Shown: positions 12,601 through 23,887, counted from the stretch's first letter. The stretch: 64,000 nt of DNA from Niebla homalea (GCA_019925105.1 JAHGAU010000016.1:434001-498000); one strand, 5' to 3'. Notes: generated from the sequence alone by a model not told the origin. A program made the numbers and translations.

Positions 12601-13344
12601 CGTCAAAGCTCGAGCCTTCCATGTACCCCGAAGAGAGACTCTTACAGTCCATTAAAACGACAATCCCTTCTTCTCAGCGGAGAGAAGCGTAAAGAAAGTC
12701 TTCTCCCAGGAGAGGCTGATATCGGTACAAATTCATCCAAACGTATACATGGAGACCCAGAAAAATATAGCCCGAGGCATGGCAGTCCACAAAAGACCCC
12801 ATCCCTGGTGACTACAGTGACCTCGGACCCCCCAAATGAAAGCCTTGACATTCCACACTCCATAGTCAGGGAGCGTGGGCGCTCGAAGTCTCGAACTCCG
12901 CCAGCTGGAGCCAGGCATTCGGACTCCCCACCCCTGACGGTCAAGCGCAGCGGTTCTGTCAACACAGCCCTCTACGCCCAAATCACACGACTCCAAAAGG
13001 AGATCGAGCAGAAGAATGAGGAGATCAATACCACCAGGCGTAGCCTGGAGGCCGCCCGAGCTTCGCGAGAGGGAGGACTTGTGGCGGACGCTGAAAAGGG
13101 GAGCCTAAGTGAAAAGGTTCGAGAAGCGAAAAAGGAGTGTGATTTTTGGAGAAGTCGGGCAGAACATGCGGAAAAGCGACTGGCAAGCTTGGGTACCCTA
13201 GCACAGAACGTGGCGAAACAGAGAAGAGACACGACTCCTCGCACTCGGAATGGAATGAAGAGCGTTGATCTGCAGATCAACATGCTAGGCTCAGGTGAAT
13301 TGAGGAAGACGACTGGGGATCAGTCCTCCACGTCGGACGACTGA
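9682..13344 (+). CDS. RhoGAP-domain protein, 1169 aa
   Basis: Four exons (9682-9921, 9976-10333, 10384-10704, 10754-13344) give 1169 residues in frame. The RhoGAP domain spans about residues 275-500. The arginine finger lies in PGLFRVSGQ (Arg near 315), and the second conserved helix is GFQSLGVCLGPLLIGNL. Such proteins speed GTP hydrolysis by Rho/Cdc42-type GTPases at sites of polar growth and septation. The first 270 residues are Ser/Thr-rich with a basic patch just before the domain. Residues about 500-1050 are low complexity, with many Ser-Pro sites suggesting phosphorylation. A coiled coil follows near 1040-1110 (LYAQITRLQKEIEQKNEEIN and on). An insertion of about 45 charged residues sits in the domain after GNLIDRV. 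I cannot assign it to a named yeast RhoGAP. For the first intron, an acceptor at 9957 is possible but would make it only 36 nt. Confidence 0.92.
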
Positions 13345-13878
13345 GGTGTCGTGCTTTATCTGGTGGGTCATCTCTGGGGTTATAATGGATCGTGACCATG
13401 AAGATAGGTCTATCAGCCATGGACAGTTTCTAGGTCACACCATCAGTGACACACACCTGATTACAGCTTTGAACAGATGACGCTCGGTATCTGATACGAA
13501 CAACCTCAAGAGCGTACCTCTACCAACAAGAAGCGTGCGTTTCACAGGACACGCACGAAGAACAAGGTGCACATGGTCAACTTGATCCACTTCTATCGCT
13601 AGTGTTGTTCGAGCGGCTGTCTGATTCTGGGTGGCTGGCCCATCTTGACGGATATTTGAAATGAGCGGTATGATTAGACATGGAATGTAATGGCAGGAGA
13701 CGCGAAGACGGGTAGATAGCTGAATTGATGTATTTGTGCCTTTCAAACGCACATGTGATCGCATGCGCCTAAGAAGATGATCTCCTTCCTCCTGCTTTGA
13801 CAGCAAATGCTCTTGCCAATCTTCATTGCCCCGTGCTCTACAGTCCCCTTCCTTTCTATTCTAGATCTGGAGAATGTA
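13345..13878. other. Convergent 3' region RhoGAP / RPS29
   Basis: This is the 3' untranslated space between two converging genes. Open frames on the minus strand here (13435-13806) read through intergenic sequence and lack motifs. Confidence 0.5.
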
Positions 13879-14461
13879 TCATCGGTTCTGTGAAGGGAAA
13901 ATTTAGCAAGTTCCCATGGAAGAACCAACGTGATTGAGAGTAAGTTTCCCCCCCCCGGGATCTTCTTGCTCCAAGCCGCCATCTCGCGGACGGACTTCCT
14001 CGAAAAAGCTCTCTTTGGCCCTTTCTTCCGCGCCTGGCTCTTTTCCCACGGGCGCATCCAACCCTCACAGGTTGCACGGCCCTCCCATATTCCTGACCCC
14101 TCCGATCTCCAAGTCGCCTTGAAAGCATGCCCGCTCAGGGGAGAGGAAAGGGGGGAAGACAGAAGTCTCGACCCACCTTGGTAAACCCGATATCCTGACT
14201 CTTCTCCCGGAAGCACTGACGGCAGATGTTGAGCCCGTATTTGCGGATGAGACCGGCCTTGTCTGTGTGTGTGTAACATGCACGAATTAGAACCGGCACT
14301 CCCGTTTCGTTCGCGCCGGGGAGCAAACATGGAGAGAGAGAGAGAGAGAGAGGGGAGGGGGGGGGGTCTTTTTTTTTCAACGAACGTTTGCAGACTCGAC
14401 AGGAGCGGGCGCCCTTGCCATAACCCCTGGGGCGCGAGTACCAGACGGATTCGTGGGACAT
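13879..14461 (-). CDS. RPS29: Cytosolic ribosomal protein uS14 (S29), 56 aa
   Basis: Three exons on the minus strand (14386-14461, 14177-14262, 13879-13887) give exactly 56 residues, the normal eukaryotic S29 length. The protein begins [20 protein letters not shown]. It carries the zinc-binding set CRVC...CRQC and ends DIGFTKNR. It sits in the head of the small ribosomal subunit. The last exon is only nine bases (two codons plus stop), after a 289-nt intron with a CTTCACAG acceptor. The 123-nt first intron starts with the less usual GTTCGT and contains a poly-G and a (GA)n tract. A gene finder that ignores micro-exons would lose the C-terminus. Confidence 0.95.
14331..14378. repeat. GA / poly-G / poly-T simple repeat in the RPS29 intron
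   Basis: On the + strand a (GA)n run of about 22 bases is followed by a G-rich run and then a T run. On the coding strand this is an A-run, C-run and (CT)n tract inside intron 1 of RPS29. The long pyrimidine tract may help acceptor recognition. Confidence 0.8.
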
Positions 14462-15316
14462 TGTTGGAGGGGAGGTGGGGTTGCTGATCTCGCACAAGGG
14501 TTTTTCAGTATGTGTTCTGTACTTTGCTATCAGAGGAAAGGGGGGGAAAGCTGTACCACTTGGCGAAAGGCCTCAGCTAGAAGGATGAGCGAATCTGTTG
14601 CTGGTGTAGTAGAGCGTGATGGGGGTTTTGCCTTTTCATGGGTCGCTGGAGTACGGTTGTGATGCCAAGAATTTGTGGACGGAAGCGAGACGCTAGGGCT
14701 TTAGAATATGGAGTTTGGCGTTGGTGCGCTGGAGATTTTCTACTTCACTGTCCTCGGTCGGTAGGTAAGTATCAATTACATATCCAATGGAATTGCATTC
14801 CTGCATGCCTGGACAATGTGTCGGACCAAAGGTCAAATGCTACTGATATTCCATTCTTTCGCCATTGACAGATTATTCTTCCCCCCAATTGGGTACTTAC
14901 GACCCGGCCATGGCAGGCCAAAGCAATATCTAGTCCCGTTGCATTTCCCCTCGAAATCGTGCATCATTTGTTGTGCTAGATTTGTTATTACATGTTTTCT
15001 ACTTGGTTGAAATATACACGCTTCTAAAAATGCTAGAGCTTGCCATCTCCTTCAAATACCCAGGATGAGCAAGTGTGGACAGAGAAGCAAGACCAAAGCC
15101 AGGCTTCCACTTAGAAGTCACCGTGTCTTCCTCGCTCGACCCTTCACTGGGCTTGAGGTTAAGCATTGACTACCTTCTGCTTACCAGAGAGGAGATATCG
15201 GATACAACAGATACAGCGATGAGCGGAGATTGATAATAAGATCCTTTCAAGAAACAAAAGCACCCTCAGTCTTCAGACCGTCAGGTGTGTGTCTGCGCAT
15301 AGGTAAGCCACGCTGT
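14462..15316. other. RPS29 upstream region and DUF1264 gene 3' side
   Basis: No gene is supported in these 855 bases. The RPS29 promoter should lie in the first few hundred bases. A possible short last exon of the DUF1264 gene around 15260-15300 is discussed in that entry. Confidence 0.5.
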
Positions 15317-16227
15317 TCATCGAAAGACAGCAAATCGCGAATGGGTTGAAGCCTCACCAGTCATTGAAGCTGCAACACCAACTCTCTCCTTCACACCGTC
15401 CGCATTGAACTTGAACCACATGCTATCCGCATCTTCATGGATTTCCGGCTCCTCGATGTATCCCCTCTTCTTCGCTTTCTGCTCATGGTCAACCCCATAC
15501 CTCTGATCCCTCTCCGAAATAACCTCCTTAAATCCTGGCGGCGGACACTGTCCCTCCTGTGTGAAGCTCATCATTAATTCCGGTCCACCGAGAGGCAACT
15601 TGTCGCCCCTGTCCACCTGCCAGAAATGGTACGTCTTTCCATACAGACCAACCACATCCTCCATTTCCTTGGTCTCTGCAATTTCCCAAGCAGGTGTCGG
15701 TAAAGCCGCTGGGCCGGGCATGATCAGCATGCCGGATTTGACCTCGAAGACGTGCGAGTGCCAGAGCTTGCGTTCTGATGAATCGAGAGTGCGGTACAGT
15801 GCTGCTGAAATCATGTACTCGACACCGATGAGACGTGCATTCGGCTCGGGGGTATCGTATATCAAGCACTGGCGGACGTCTTGAGATGGTGTGGAATGTG
15901 AGCTATGGTGTGAAGATGGGAAGAGGCTCCCAGACTCCAGTCTAAGTGGATTTAGAACGCACCTTCGTTGAGATGCGAGCAATAATGATTCGATTCGACA
16001 CATCGACTTGGATCAGAAGCGTACACATGGAAGGCATTAAGGTGAGCGCAAATTTGCTTGACTGGGCCGAATGACTGCCAAAAGGGCCAACTTCAGTTCA
16101 AGCATGTCAGGTCTTATTGAACGGGAGAGGGTACCTGTGCTGCTGAAGCTCCTGTCTCTAAGATCTGACTTTTGGTTGACAAGGGATTACCGGCAGCACC
16201 ATTAGTGACATTTGCAGTTGCGGACAT
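15317..16227 (-). CDS. DUF1264 / oil-body-associated-type protein, 255 aa
   Basis: Three minus-strand exons (16135-16227, 15963-16074, 15317-15879) give 255 residues. Conserved family stretches are [56 protein letters not shown] and [17 protein letters not shown], followed by [15 protein letters not shown]. This is the DUF1264 family, which includes plant oil-body-associated proteins. The biochemical role is not established, and a lipid-droplet location is inferred only by family. There is no signal peptide or membrane span. The very C-terminus is uncertain: a good GTGAGG donor after VAASMT could splice to a CAG acceptor near 15302 and change the last 15 or so residues. The start [15 protein letters not shown] is the only in-frame ATG of exon 1. 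Confidence 0.88.
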
Positions 16228-16600
16228 GGTTCTTGAAGGTAATACACGAATTCGAGGGGAGGAGACTTCTTGGACGTTGGTCAGGATGGAGGTAGCTACC
16301 AGGCAAAATATCCAAGTGCTGTAGGAAATGAAGGAGGAAATATCTCATATCTGCAAAGAACGAGCGCATGGGCAGCCAACGTTACGTCATGAGGGGCAAA
16401 TATGTCAATGGGATGATGCAAAAGACAGCACGTGAATGTGCTTGCAAAAGTAGCCAACTCTCGAGTGATTGCTTTTCCAGATCCTTTTACAGGCTGCACT
16501 AGTGTACATGGGGCAGCCATCATGAGTCTGTCCTCAGACTGTTTAGACCGCGTTAGACAAATGAAAAATCAGAGGAAAGGTCGAGATTTCATGTTCACAT
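16228..16600. other. Spacer between the DUF1264 gene and GLO2
   Basis: This 373-bp spacer contains the DUF1264 promoter and the GLO2 3' region, since both genes run on the minus strand. No gene is seen. Confidence 0.5.
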
Positions 16601-17854
16601 TCACATGGCGTTCTTCATCTCACGCAATGCACTCATCACATCTACTGGATTCTCCTTATCCGTTGCCTTCTGTATCACCGGATCCTACGAGCAATGAAAT
16701 CAGCAATCCCTACATTGGTCAAAGAAACATCCTCGCTTACATCGACTTTCATGAAGGCATTGTATTGCTGTTATGTGTCAGTGCCACTCATCACGTGGAA
16801 CTGTGGCGTCCTCACCTTCTCATCTCCAATCGTGAACTTCCCCTGAGTCTGCTCATTATTCTCCGCAAAATTTTGCAGATTCTTGACCGCATCGTTCTGC
16901 AGCACCGTGACAAGGAACTTGACATTTTGCTTCGTGTACTCGTGTCCCGGCTGCCCCCCATGCGTTAGCGTCTCATTCATACCCCGTTACCGCTGAAATC
17001 TCCTCCTCCAGTGCTCGGCTCGACTCACATATACTTTCGTATCTTCCGGCAGCGCAGCCAGCGTCTCGTTCAACGCCTTGTGCATCTCGGCTGGGGTACC
17101 CTCGAAAAACCGGCCGCATCCTAGATTGCCATGAGTTCGGAGTGTGGATGCTCGGGCAGCAGATGCATGGGTGGGCAGATACCTCCAATGAAGAGCGTGT
17201 CCCCCGTGAAGACAACCTGCTCATCGCCATCCTGCATGAACCAGCAGATGCTGTCTTGGGTATGACACGGGGTGTGGAGGGCTTTGACCGAGATGCCTGA
17301 TCCGATCTGGAAGGTCTCGCCGTGTTTGGGGGTGGAAGTCACGGATTGACAGTCCTTTCCCCCTATCACCTTGAGGTTGAGGTGCTTGAAGTCTGAGAGC
17401 TAGGGGTATCGCATGAGGTTGGTTTATGAGTTTGATCTGGTGACAAGCCCTTACCGTCTTGTCGTTGCCGCCGGCATGGTCCCAGTGGCTGCCATAAGCG
17501 GTGAGCGATCACCATCTCAGCGATAGGCTTGCGCGTCGCATACTGATGTGTGTTGATGATGGCTGTGAGGTTCATCTGTCCACTGGAAAGCTGCTGCTTC
17601 AAGACTGGCGTGACCCTGACCGCCATAATCAGATTATTGAGCACGGATGCGCAGTCAACGGAAAGCCATACTCTGGAGGATTGGCCGGATCGATGATTAC
17701 GGCATCGTTTGTTTTGTCGTCCTTGACTAGGTATGCATAGTTGTTACTGGACCCAGTCCCTGTACAAGCAACGAATTAGCAACGGATTCCCATCGCCCAT
17801 GCGAGTGATAGACCATGCATCTGACTAACACATGGGTATAGACGTGATGTGCAT
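16601..17854 (-). CDS. GLO2: Glyoxalase II (hydroxyacylglutathione hydrolase)
   Basis: Nine exons (17830-17854, 17672-17759, 17544-17615, 17455-17488, 17183-17399, 17029-17120, 16816-16950, 16741-16767, 16601-16684) join to 257 residues with every phase matching. The enzyme hydrolyses S-lactoylglutathione to D-lactate, the second step of methylglyoxal detoxification. The metallo-beta-lactamase site is complete: THHHWDHAGG (assembled across an intron), [21 protein letters not shown] and the YPGHEY histidine. The C-terminal helical glutathione-binding domain ends in ALREMKNAM. The start MHITSIPMW gives a cytosolic form; I see no upstream targeting exon. Exon 8 is only 27 bases. The dense introns (eight in 1.25 kb) contrast with the intron-free DAK gene next to it. 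Confidence 0.95.
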
Positions 17855-18331
17855 GGCGCGGGTCAAGTTAAGCTTCTTGACCGTTAGCTCATCCTTGCCA
17901 TGGCAGGCGTTTGAGGTAGGGACTGACGCTGGCTGTACAGACTTCAAATGGTCTTCTTAGCAGAGGATGATGAATACACCGAGAGAGCATGGGTGTGGTA
18001 CGAGACTTGGAATGAACAGTCGTGGTCTGCAGACAGTTCTGTCACCGTTCGTCCTTGATCCGACTCCAAATCTTTAGATTGCGTCATAGGAGGGGAGCAT
18101 CCCAAAGTGGAAATCCCGAGCGATTCTCTATTTACGTTCGACGCTCCTCTGCCCCGCAATGTCTCCTCATCCCACCATGGCGGGCGGACAGCCTAAATGG
18201 GCGGGGCACTCATGGTTTGCATTCTGGCCTTCAGAAAGCTTCCTCTGCTATCATCACGCCCGCTCTTTCACCCACAATTTCTGCATCACCAAGCCATCAA
18301 CGCTGAAAACGCCCAGACGCCCGCCTGAACA
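17855..18331. promoter_or_regulatory. Shared divergent promoter GLO2 / DAK
   Basis: These 477 bp lie between two start codons that point away from each other. They contain one AGGGG stress-element-like pentamer (18091-18095) and pyrimidine-rich stretches before the DAK start. Both products act on triose-derived metabolites, so joint control is plausible, but this is inference. Confidence 0.5.
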
Positions 18332-20110
18332 ATGTCGGCAGCCAAACACTACCTCACGGACCCCACCGATGCCGTCCTCTCCTCCCTCAATTCCCTGACC
18401 AAGACCAACCCTTCCCTCCTCTTTGATGAGAAGAACAAGATCATATATCGCAACCCATCATCCATCAAGACCCCTGCACATGTCAGCGTCGTTTCCGGCG
18501 GCGGTTCTGGCCATGAGCCCGGCTTCGCTGGATTCGTGGGCGAGGGTGTGCTCACTGCCTGTGTAGCTGGGACCATCTTTGCTTCACCGGCCGCTGAGCA
18601 GGTCAGGACATGTCTTCAGCACAGGCTGCCGCCAGAGAGTGAGGGTGTTTTGGTCATTGCCACAAATTACACGGGAGATGTGCTGAATTTCGGTATGGGG
18701 GTTGAGAAAGCGAGGGCGCTAGGCAAGAAGGTCGAGATGGTTGTAGTTGGTGATGATGTCGGTGTGGGAAGAGCCAAGAGCGGAAAGGTGGGACGGAGAG
18801 GCTTGAGCGGCACTGCTCTGGTCGTCAAGATCTGTGGTGCATTGGCGGAGAAAGGTGTGAGCTTAGCTGATTGTGCAAGAGTCGGAAAATCGGCTGCATC
18901 GAACATGGTCAGCCTGGGTGCTAGCCTGAGCAGGGTCCATGTGCCTGGCAAGGGCGTCGAGGAAGCAAAAGATGAAGAGGAAAGATTAGGGCACGGTCTG
19001 GTTGAGGTCGGCATGGGTGTCCATAATGAGCCCGGATGCTTCCAAATGAAGAGCGATCTGCCAAACCTGATTAAGACCATGCTGGGCCAGATGCTGGACC
19101 AAAGCGACGAGGACAGGGCATATGTCAAGATCGAAAGCTCACATGACACCGTCTTGCAGCTCAACAATTATGGCGGCACAAGTAATCTGGAGTTAGGGGC
19201 AATTCTTGACGAAGCAACAAATCAATTGAACAAGACATACGGCATCAAGCCCAAACGAATCATTCAAGGCACCCTTTTTGGCAGTCTCGATGGGCCGGGC
19301 TTCATTCTCACCGTGCTGAAGCTGTCAGATACCAACCTTGGACCGGGCAAGTCATTGTTGAATGCCATTGACGCTCCGGTAAACGCAGTAGGCTGGCCAA
19401 GGTGTGTATCTGGGGATACCTTTGAGACCTCGTACAAGCCGCCGGCAGAAAAGCGTGAGGATGAGCAGGAAGACGTGAAGCCCAGTAACATTCGTCTCTC
19501 TCGGCAACGAGTGAAGTCTGTGCTCACACCCGCATTGAACAGGTTGGTTGCCGCCGAAGCAGAGGTGACCAAGTACGACACTATCGTGGGCGACGGTGAC
19601 TGCGGTGTCGGCCTGAAGCGTGGCGCAGAGGCTACCACCAAGGCCATCGATGAGGTGCAGTCGGACGACATCATGGAATTTTTTGCTAAGCTCTGCCCCA
19701 CCATCGAGATGTCGATGGATGGGACGTCTGGCGCTCTGTATGCCATCTTCCTGAACTCGCTGGCCAGCAACATGCGGTCACTCTCGCCATCATCCCCAGC
19801 AGAAGTGACGGTGAAGATGTGGGCACAAGCGCTAGCAATGTCGCTGGAAGGGCTCGGTCGATACACTCCAGCTCAACCGGGCGACCGAACGTTGATGGAT
19901 GCCTTGGTCCCGTTCGTCAATACCTTGGAAAAGACTGGGGATGTCAAGCAAGCATCCGAGGAAGCAAAGAAAGGGGCAGACCACACCAAGGGAATGAAAG
20001 CAAGCCTAGGAAGAAGCGTATATGTGGGAGGAAGCGGATTCGAGGAGGTTCCTGATCCTGGAGCTCATGGACTCAGCATATTTTTGAGTGGAATCGCGGA
20101 AGCGCTGTGA
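18332..20110 (+). CDS. DAK1: Dihydroxyacetone kinase
   Basis: A single exon of 592 residues, the usual length for fungal Dak. It phosphorylates dihydroxyacetone (and glyceraldehyde) with ATP to give DHAP, linking glycerol or methanol-derived DHA to glycolysis in the cytosol. The DhaK half has VVSGGGSGHEPGFAGFVGEG near residues 50-70. Its substrate-binding histidine is in GMGVHNEPG (about His231). After a linker near 375-400, the DhaL half carries the Mg-ATP loop VGDGDCGVGLKRG, then MDGTSGALYAIFLN and PGDRTLMDALVPF. All key Asp and His residues are present. The gene is divergent from GLO2. Whether it is the DAK1 or the DAK2 orthologue cannot be decided here. Confidence 0.96.
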   Translation: MSAAKHYLTDPTDAVLSSLNSLTKTNPSLLFDEKNKIIYRNPSSIKTPAHVSVVSGGGSGHEPGFAGFVGEGVLTACVAGTIFASPAAEQVRTCLQHRLPPESEGVLVIATNYTGDVLNFGMGVEKARALGKKVEMVVVGDDVGVGRAKSGKVGRRGLSGTALVVKICGALAEKGVSLADCARVGKSAASNMVSLGASLSRVHVPGKGVEEAKDEEERLGHGLVEVGMGVHNEPGCFQMKSDLPNLIKTMLGQMLDQSDEDRAYVKIESSHDTVLQLNNYGGTSNLELGAILDEATNQLNKTYGIKPKRIIQGTLFGSLDGPGFILTVLKLSDTNLGPGKSLLNAIDAPVNAVGWPRCVSGDTFETSYKPPAEKREDEQEDVKPSNIRLSRQRVKSVLTPALNRLVAAEAEVTKYDTIVGDGDCGVGLKRGAEATTKAIDEVQSDDIMEFFAKLCPTIEMSMDGTSGALYAIFLNSLASNMRSLSPSSPAEVTVKMWAQALAMSLEGLGRYTPAQPGDRTLMDALVPFVNTLEKTGDVKQASEEAKKGADHTKGMKASLGRSVYVGGSGFEEVPDPGAHGLSIFLSGIAEAL

Positions 20111-20740
20111 CATTTTTGAAAGGTCGACTTGTAAGATGTACAAACGCATTGTAGTTTAATCAAAGGGGTCTTGCAGTAAGCACTTTTCTGTTGAGAGAGA
20201 GTATGCTTGTCCCATTGCCATGGCCAATATCTTTGTTAGAGTGTGAAAGATACCCACGCATTTGGTCAGTTTTCGTATGTTTTCAAAGCAATGGTATCAA
20301 TCTGCCTCCGATGACAAACATGCCTCACACGGAAGTGAAGGTGAGACGATGTATACTGAGGAGGGTTTTATGTTTTGAGCGGCAGGAGCTCACAGGAACC
20401 TGAGAGAAGAGTGCGAATTCCTGGCGCGAGTGGTAGCGAACATAACATGCTGGTGTCCCAACGTGTGCAAATACTCAAGTCTCTCTTGAGTGATGGCAGG
20501 GTCGGCATATGCTTCCTATTGAAGCTTGCTCAATCAGTGATCGTCTGAGATGTATTGGACTTTCGGGCCCGTCTGCGATGCCCTCAATCCTTCACCAACG
20601 GCCGTAGGAGAGAGCCCAGTCCAAAAGACTGGCCCCCCTAATCATCAGCGCAGCTCTTCTGCCTCAGCTCACTCTTTCTTGTACCGATTGACCCCGACCC
20701 CCCCCAAAACAGCACCCACCCTCCATCTCACCTCCTCACA
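20111..20740. other. Convergent 3' region DAK / CSL4
   Basis: This 630-bp tail-to-tail spacer ends in a C-rich run near 20696-20706, just beyond the CSL4 stop. No gene is seen. Confidence 0.5.
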
Positions 20741-21511
20741 CTAGAAAGGTTTCGCCACCTTCCTCCCCTCCCTCCTCCCCGTCCCCAGATCCACAAACTC
20801 CCGCCAACTCACCGGCGCCATCACCGCCCCGGTCGCCTCGCCCCTCGCCATCACCACACCCAACTCGTTCCTCGCGGTGCTCAGGTAATAATTGGCCTGG
20901 TCCCCGACGCTGATGACCTCCCCCTTCAGCACATCCCCGACCCGGAACCCCTCGCTGCAGACCACCTTGTCCTTTTCCGTGGCGCGGATGTCCTCGCGCC
21001 GGATGACGGCGGGGTAGTCGTCCGCGCACGGGTGGAAGGTGGTGCTGTCGTCTACTGCGACGCCGGCCCCTTTGTTACCTTGTGGTGGTGGAGGAGGAGG
21101 ATTGGTGCTGTGGCCATGGGAGGGGTTGCTGGCGCTGGCGCTGGCGCTGACGCAGAGGATGCCCACGTCGACCTGTCTGGTGCGGACTCTCAGCACGCGG
21201 GCGAGGACGGTGCAGCCAACGGCGGGGATGATGTTGGTGTTGCTGATCTTGGGTGAAGGTATTGGTGCGTAGGTTGATGAGGGAAGGATTCGAGGGATTG
21301 TGATGGTGGATTTCTCCTTGGGTGCATGTTTTGAGGATTTGGAGCTCGTAGATGAAGACGGGGATGATGTGATGCTGGGGCGGCCAAGGAGAGAGGCGAC
21401 TATTTGACCATTGTAAACATGCGTCCCAGGGCCAGGGGCATACTGCGCCGCAGGGGCCAGTGACAAGCCTGGGTATGCAACGTTGGGAAGATCTGATGCG
21501 GAGATGGACAT
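20741..21511 (-). CDS. CSL4: Exosome cap subunit Csl4 (EXOSC1)
   Basis: A single exon of 256 residues. Csl4 caps the RNA exosome ring, which degrades and trims RNA 3' ends. The N-terminal domain begins near YPGLSLAPAAQYAPGPGTHV. The S1 domain runs from VGCTVLARVLRVRTRQVDVG through YPAVIRREDIRATEKDKV to GDVLKGEVISVGDQANYYLS, and the C-terminal stretch ELGVVMA is typical. Two low-complexity insertions are present. One is Ser/Lys-rich (residues about 45-75). The other is a Ser-Ala/Pro loop with six consecutive prolines inside the S1 region (about 125-155). This strand of the gene is unusually C-rich and GC-rich compared with its neighbours. Confidence 0.93.
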   Translation of the reverse strand: MSISASDLPNVAYPGLSLAPAAQYAPGPGTHVYNGQIVASLLGRPSITSSPSSSTSSKSSKHAPKEKSTITIPRILPSSTYAPIPSPKISNTNIIPAVGCTVLARVLRVRTRQVDVGILCVSASASASNPSHGHSTNPPPPPPQGNKGAGVAVDDSTTFHPCADDYPAVIRREDIRATEKDKVVCSEGFRVGDVLKGEVISVGDQANYYLSTARNELGVVMARGEATGAVMAPVSWREFVDLGTGRREGRKVAKPF

Positions 21512-21911
21512 GATGTCAGGGGAAAGGAAAGCTCATTGCGATTAAAATAATAATTCTCTAAACATCAACGAAGCGACCAAGACCCTAATATTTACAGACA
21601 CCAACCGCCACAACACATTTCCAATTGAGCAAATTCTATGGGTGCATGCTTAACAAAGAAGTTATGATTTGAAACGCTATCATATTGTGCCAATCAACCG
21701 CTGTCATCAACGGTATTACAAGGGAGTAATGTCCTGAACATCCAGACACCAGCATGCCCCCCTATCATGCCCAATAGTACCTTCCAAGGTGATACCTGCG
21801 CCCGCTCAAACGTGATCTCGATGTTGGGAGGAGATCCCCAATGCAGTCCAGAACGCCTTGCATTAAGATAAGGATGTGAAGACAATGGTCCGCGCCAAAT
21901 TGTCGAGGGTG
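21512..21911. other. CSL4 promoter and VAC8 3' region
   Basis: A 400-bp spacer between two minus-strand genes. No gene is seen. Confidence 0.5.
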
Positions 21912-23887
21912 TCACCCTTCAACCAGAGTAGTGCCTGTGCGCTGTGAAGCACTGTCACCACCACCAAGTAGCTCCAGAGACCGGCGAGCCAATGCCACCA
22001 CCTCACCCTCCCCTTCTTCACCCTCCTCGTCGGACTCAACGTTCTTTTCAGAGATGCTCTTTATCATGTTTTTGACGTCTTGAGCCCCGGAAATCTGGTT
22101 GATGAGTTTCCTATCCTCAGACTCAAGCAATTGTAGCAAGGTCCATATAGCAATATGCTGGAAGGTTGGATCGCCACTGGCAAGAAAGCGGTTCAGGTAA
22201 CCGTGTATGCCGCCATTAGGCTCCGTCCAATTCTTGACAAAGATAGTATAGTCTCCAACTTTGGAGGATAGGTTTCCCAATGCAGCAGCGCTATTGCCTT
22301 GCACCTCAACAGAATCCGAGTCCGTCAGAGGGATCAAGACATCAAACACGCCCAGGTTGAGTAGCTTGGCTTTCAAATCATCACTTAGAGCCAGCACAGC
22401 AATCGCAGCTGTCATCTCAGATTGTACACTCAGGGGTACTTCGAGCACTAGTTGTTTACACTTCTGGACGGCACCGGCTTCCAGAACGAGTTGCTTATTC
22501 TTATCAGAACTAGCTGCAAGATTCCGGAGGGTCGATATTGCATGACACTGAATTTCTTCATTATCGGTAGACCCTAACAGCTCCACCAGAGGCTTCAGGA
22601 ATCCAGCGTCGATTATGGGTGATTCGTTCTGAGGATGTATAGAGATATTGCGGATGCATGCGACGGCGGAGAGGATTAGAGGGAGGTAAGCTGATTCCAG
22701 CAAGCGGAGAAGTGGTGGTAGGCCTTTGGCTTTGACAATCTCGAGTTGATATTTCTCGTCGGATGCAAGGTTTCGGAGAGCAAGTGCTGCCTGGCACTGC
22801 ACCTTGGGCGAGGACGAGTCCATGAGATTGACCAGTGACTGGACAAGTCGATTTTCACTATGTGCAAGACGTTTCCGGTTACCAGCATCGACAGCTATAT
22901 TGCTGAGCGCCGTGGTGCAATAGTATTGAACATCAACGTCGGTCGAAGTCAGTAATTGAACGAGAACAGGGATGGCACCTGCATTGACCAGTTGCTGTCG
23001 ATTGTCATCTACATAATAGTCAGCATCAATCCGGGTCGATCCATAGGCGGGAGATGCCCCTTACCTGAGTGGGTCATGTTCAACAAGGCGCCAGTGGCAT
23101 TTCTTTGGACTCTCATATCCTTGGACTTTGCCAATCTCGTGAGGGGGCCCAAAGCTCCTGATCTTGCAATCTTGGCCTTGTTGTCTTCGTGTGTAGCCAG
23201 GTTGGTAATGCATCCGACGGCATTGCATTGGACTTCGACATTTGAGGACATCATCTGTCTTATCAAGGGCGATAGTCCTCCCAGTAGAACAATGAGAACC
23301 TTGTTCTCGGCTGTTGGATGTCAGAACAGTCCATAAACTGGGACTCCCAAGCTTACTGTTGACAGCGAGATTCCCCAGGGCGGCACTGGCGGCTCTTTGT
23401 ACCTCAAGGTCTGGACTTTGGAGAAGGGACAGGATTGGTTCCAAGGTGTCGCGATCGACTGCCCTAACATCTGAGGTTGCCCTTTTGTCAGCTTCAAACA
23501 TGGGTAGACAGGGCTTCTGTATGCGGACCTCGCTCGGTTATCTCTGCAAAGGTCAGACTGGCGCTCCGTTGTAGATCCACATTCTCGGAATAGACCAGAG
23601 TGGTCAATGAGCGCAAGGGATCGCCACTGAAGAAGTCTGTCTCGGCTCTCTAGAGGGATCTCTCAATACGGAAGATGGAAGACGAGAGCGATGGGAGTAA
23701 TTAGCGTACATTCTCGAGATATTGTAGAAGATCGGCAACTGCTGCTCTTTCGCTGTCTTCAAGCGCTGGCTCATACAAGCCATCCTTTGACCGGCCTAGG
23801 ATCTCGTCAGTCTCGTCAAGAAATGGTCACCAGACGGCTGGTTGAGTGGAGTCCCTTGCCCTTAAAACATGACCAGCAATTCCCCAT
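21912..23887 (-). CDS. VAC8: Vac8, armadillo-repeat vacuolar membrane protein
   Basis: Six exons (23836-23887, 23710-23795, 23529-23649, 23357-23470, 23065-23310, 21912-23008) give 571 residues, close to the usual Vac8 length. Vac8 is anchored on the vacuole membrane and links it to actin/myosin transport, the nucleus-vacuole junction and autophagy. The start [10 protein letters not shown] carries the N-myristoylation glycine and palmitoylation cysteines. About eleven armadillo repeats follow, for example [19 protein letters not shown] and [20 protein letters not shown]. The acidic C-terminal tail has a run of Glu/Asp near 530-545. The first intron is the weak point: 40 nt with a GTCTGG donor, chosen because it restores phase. 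A second donor (GTCCGC at 23528) is also non-consensus but is forced by the conserved TERD junction. Confidence 0.93.
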
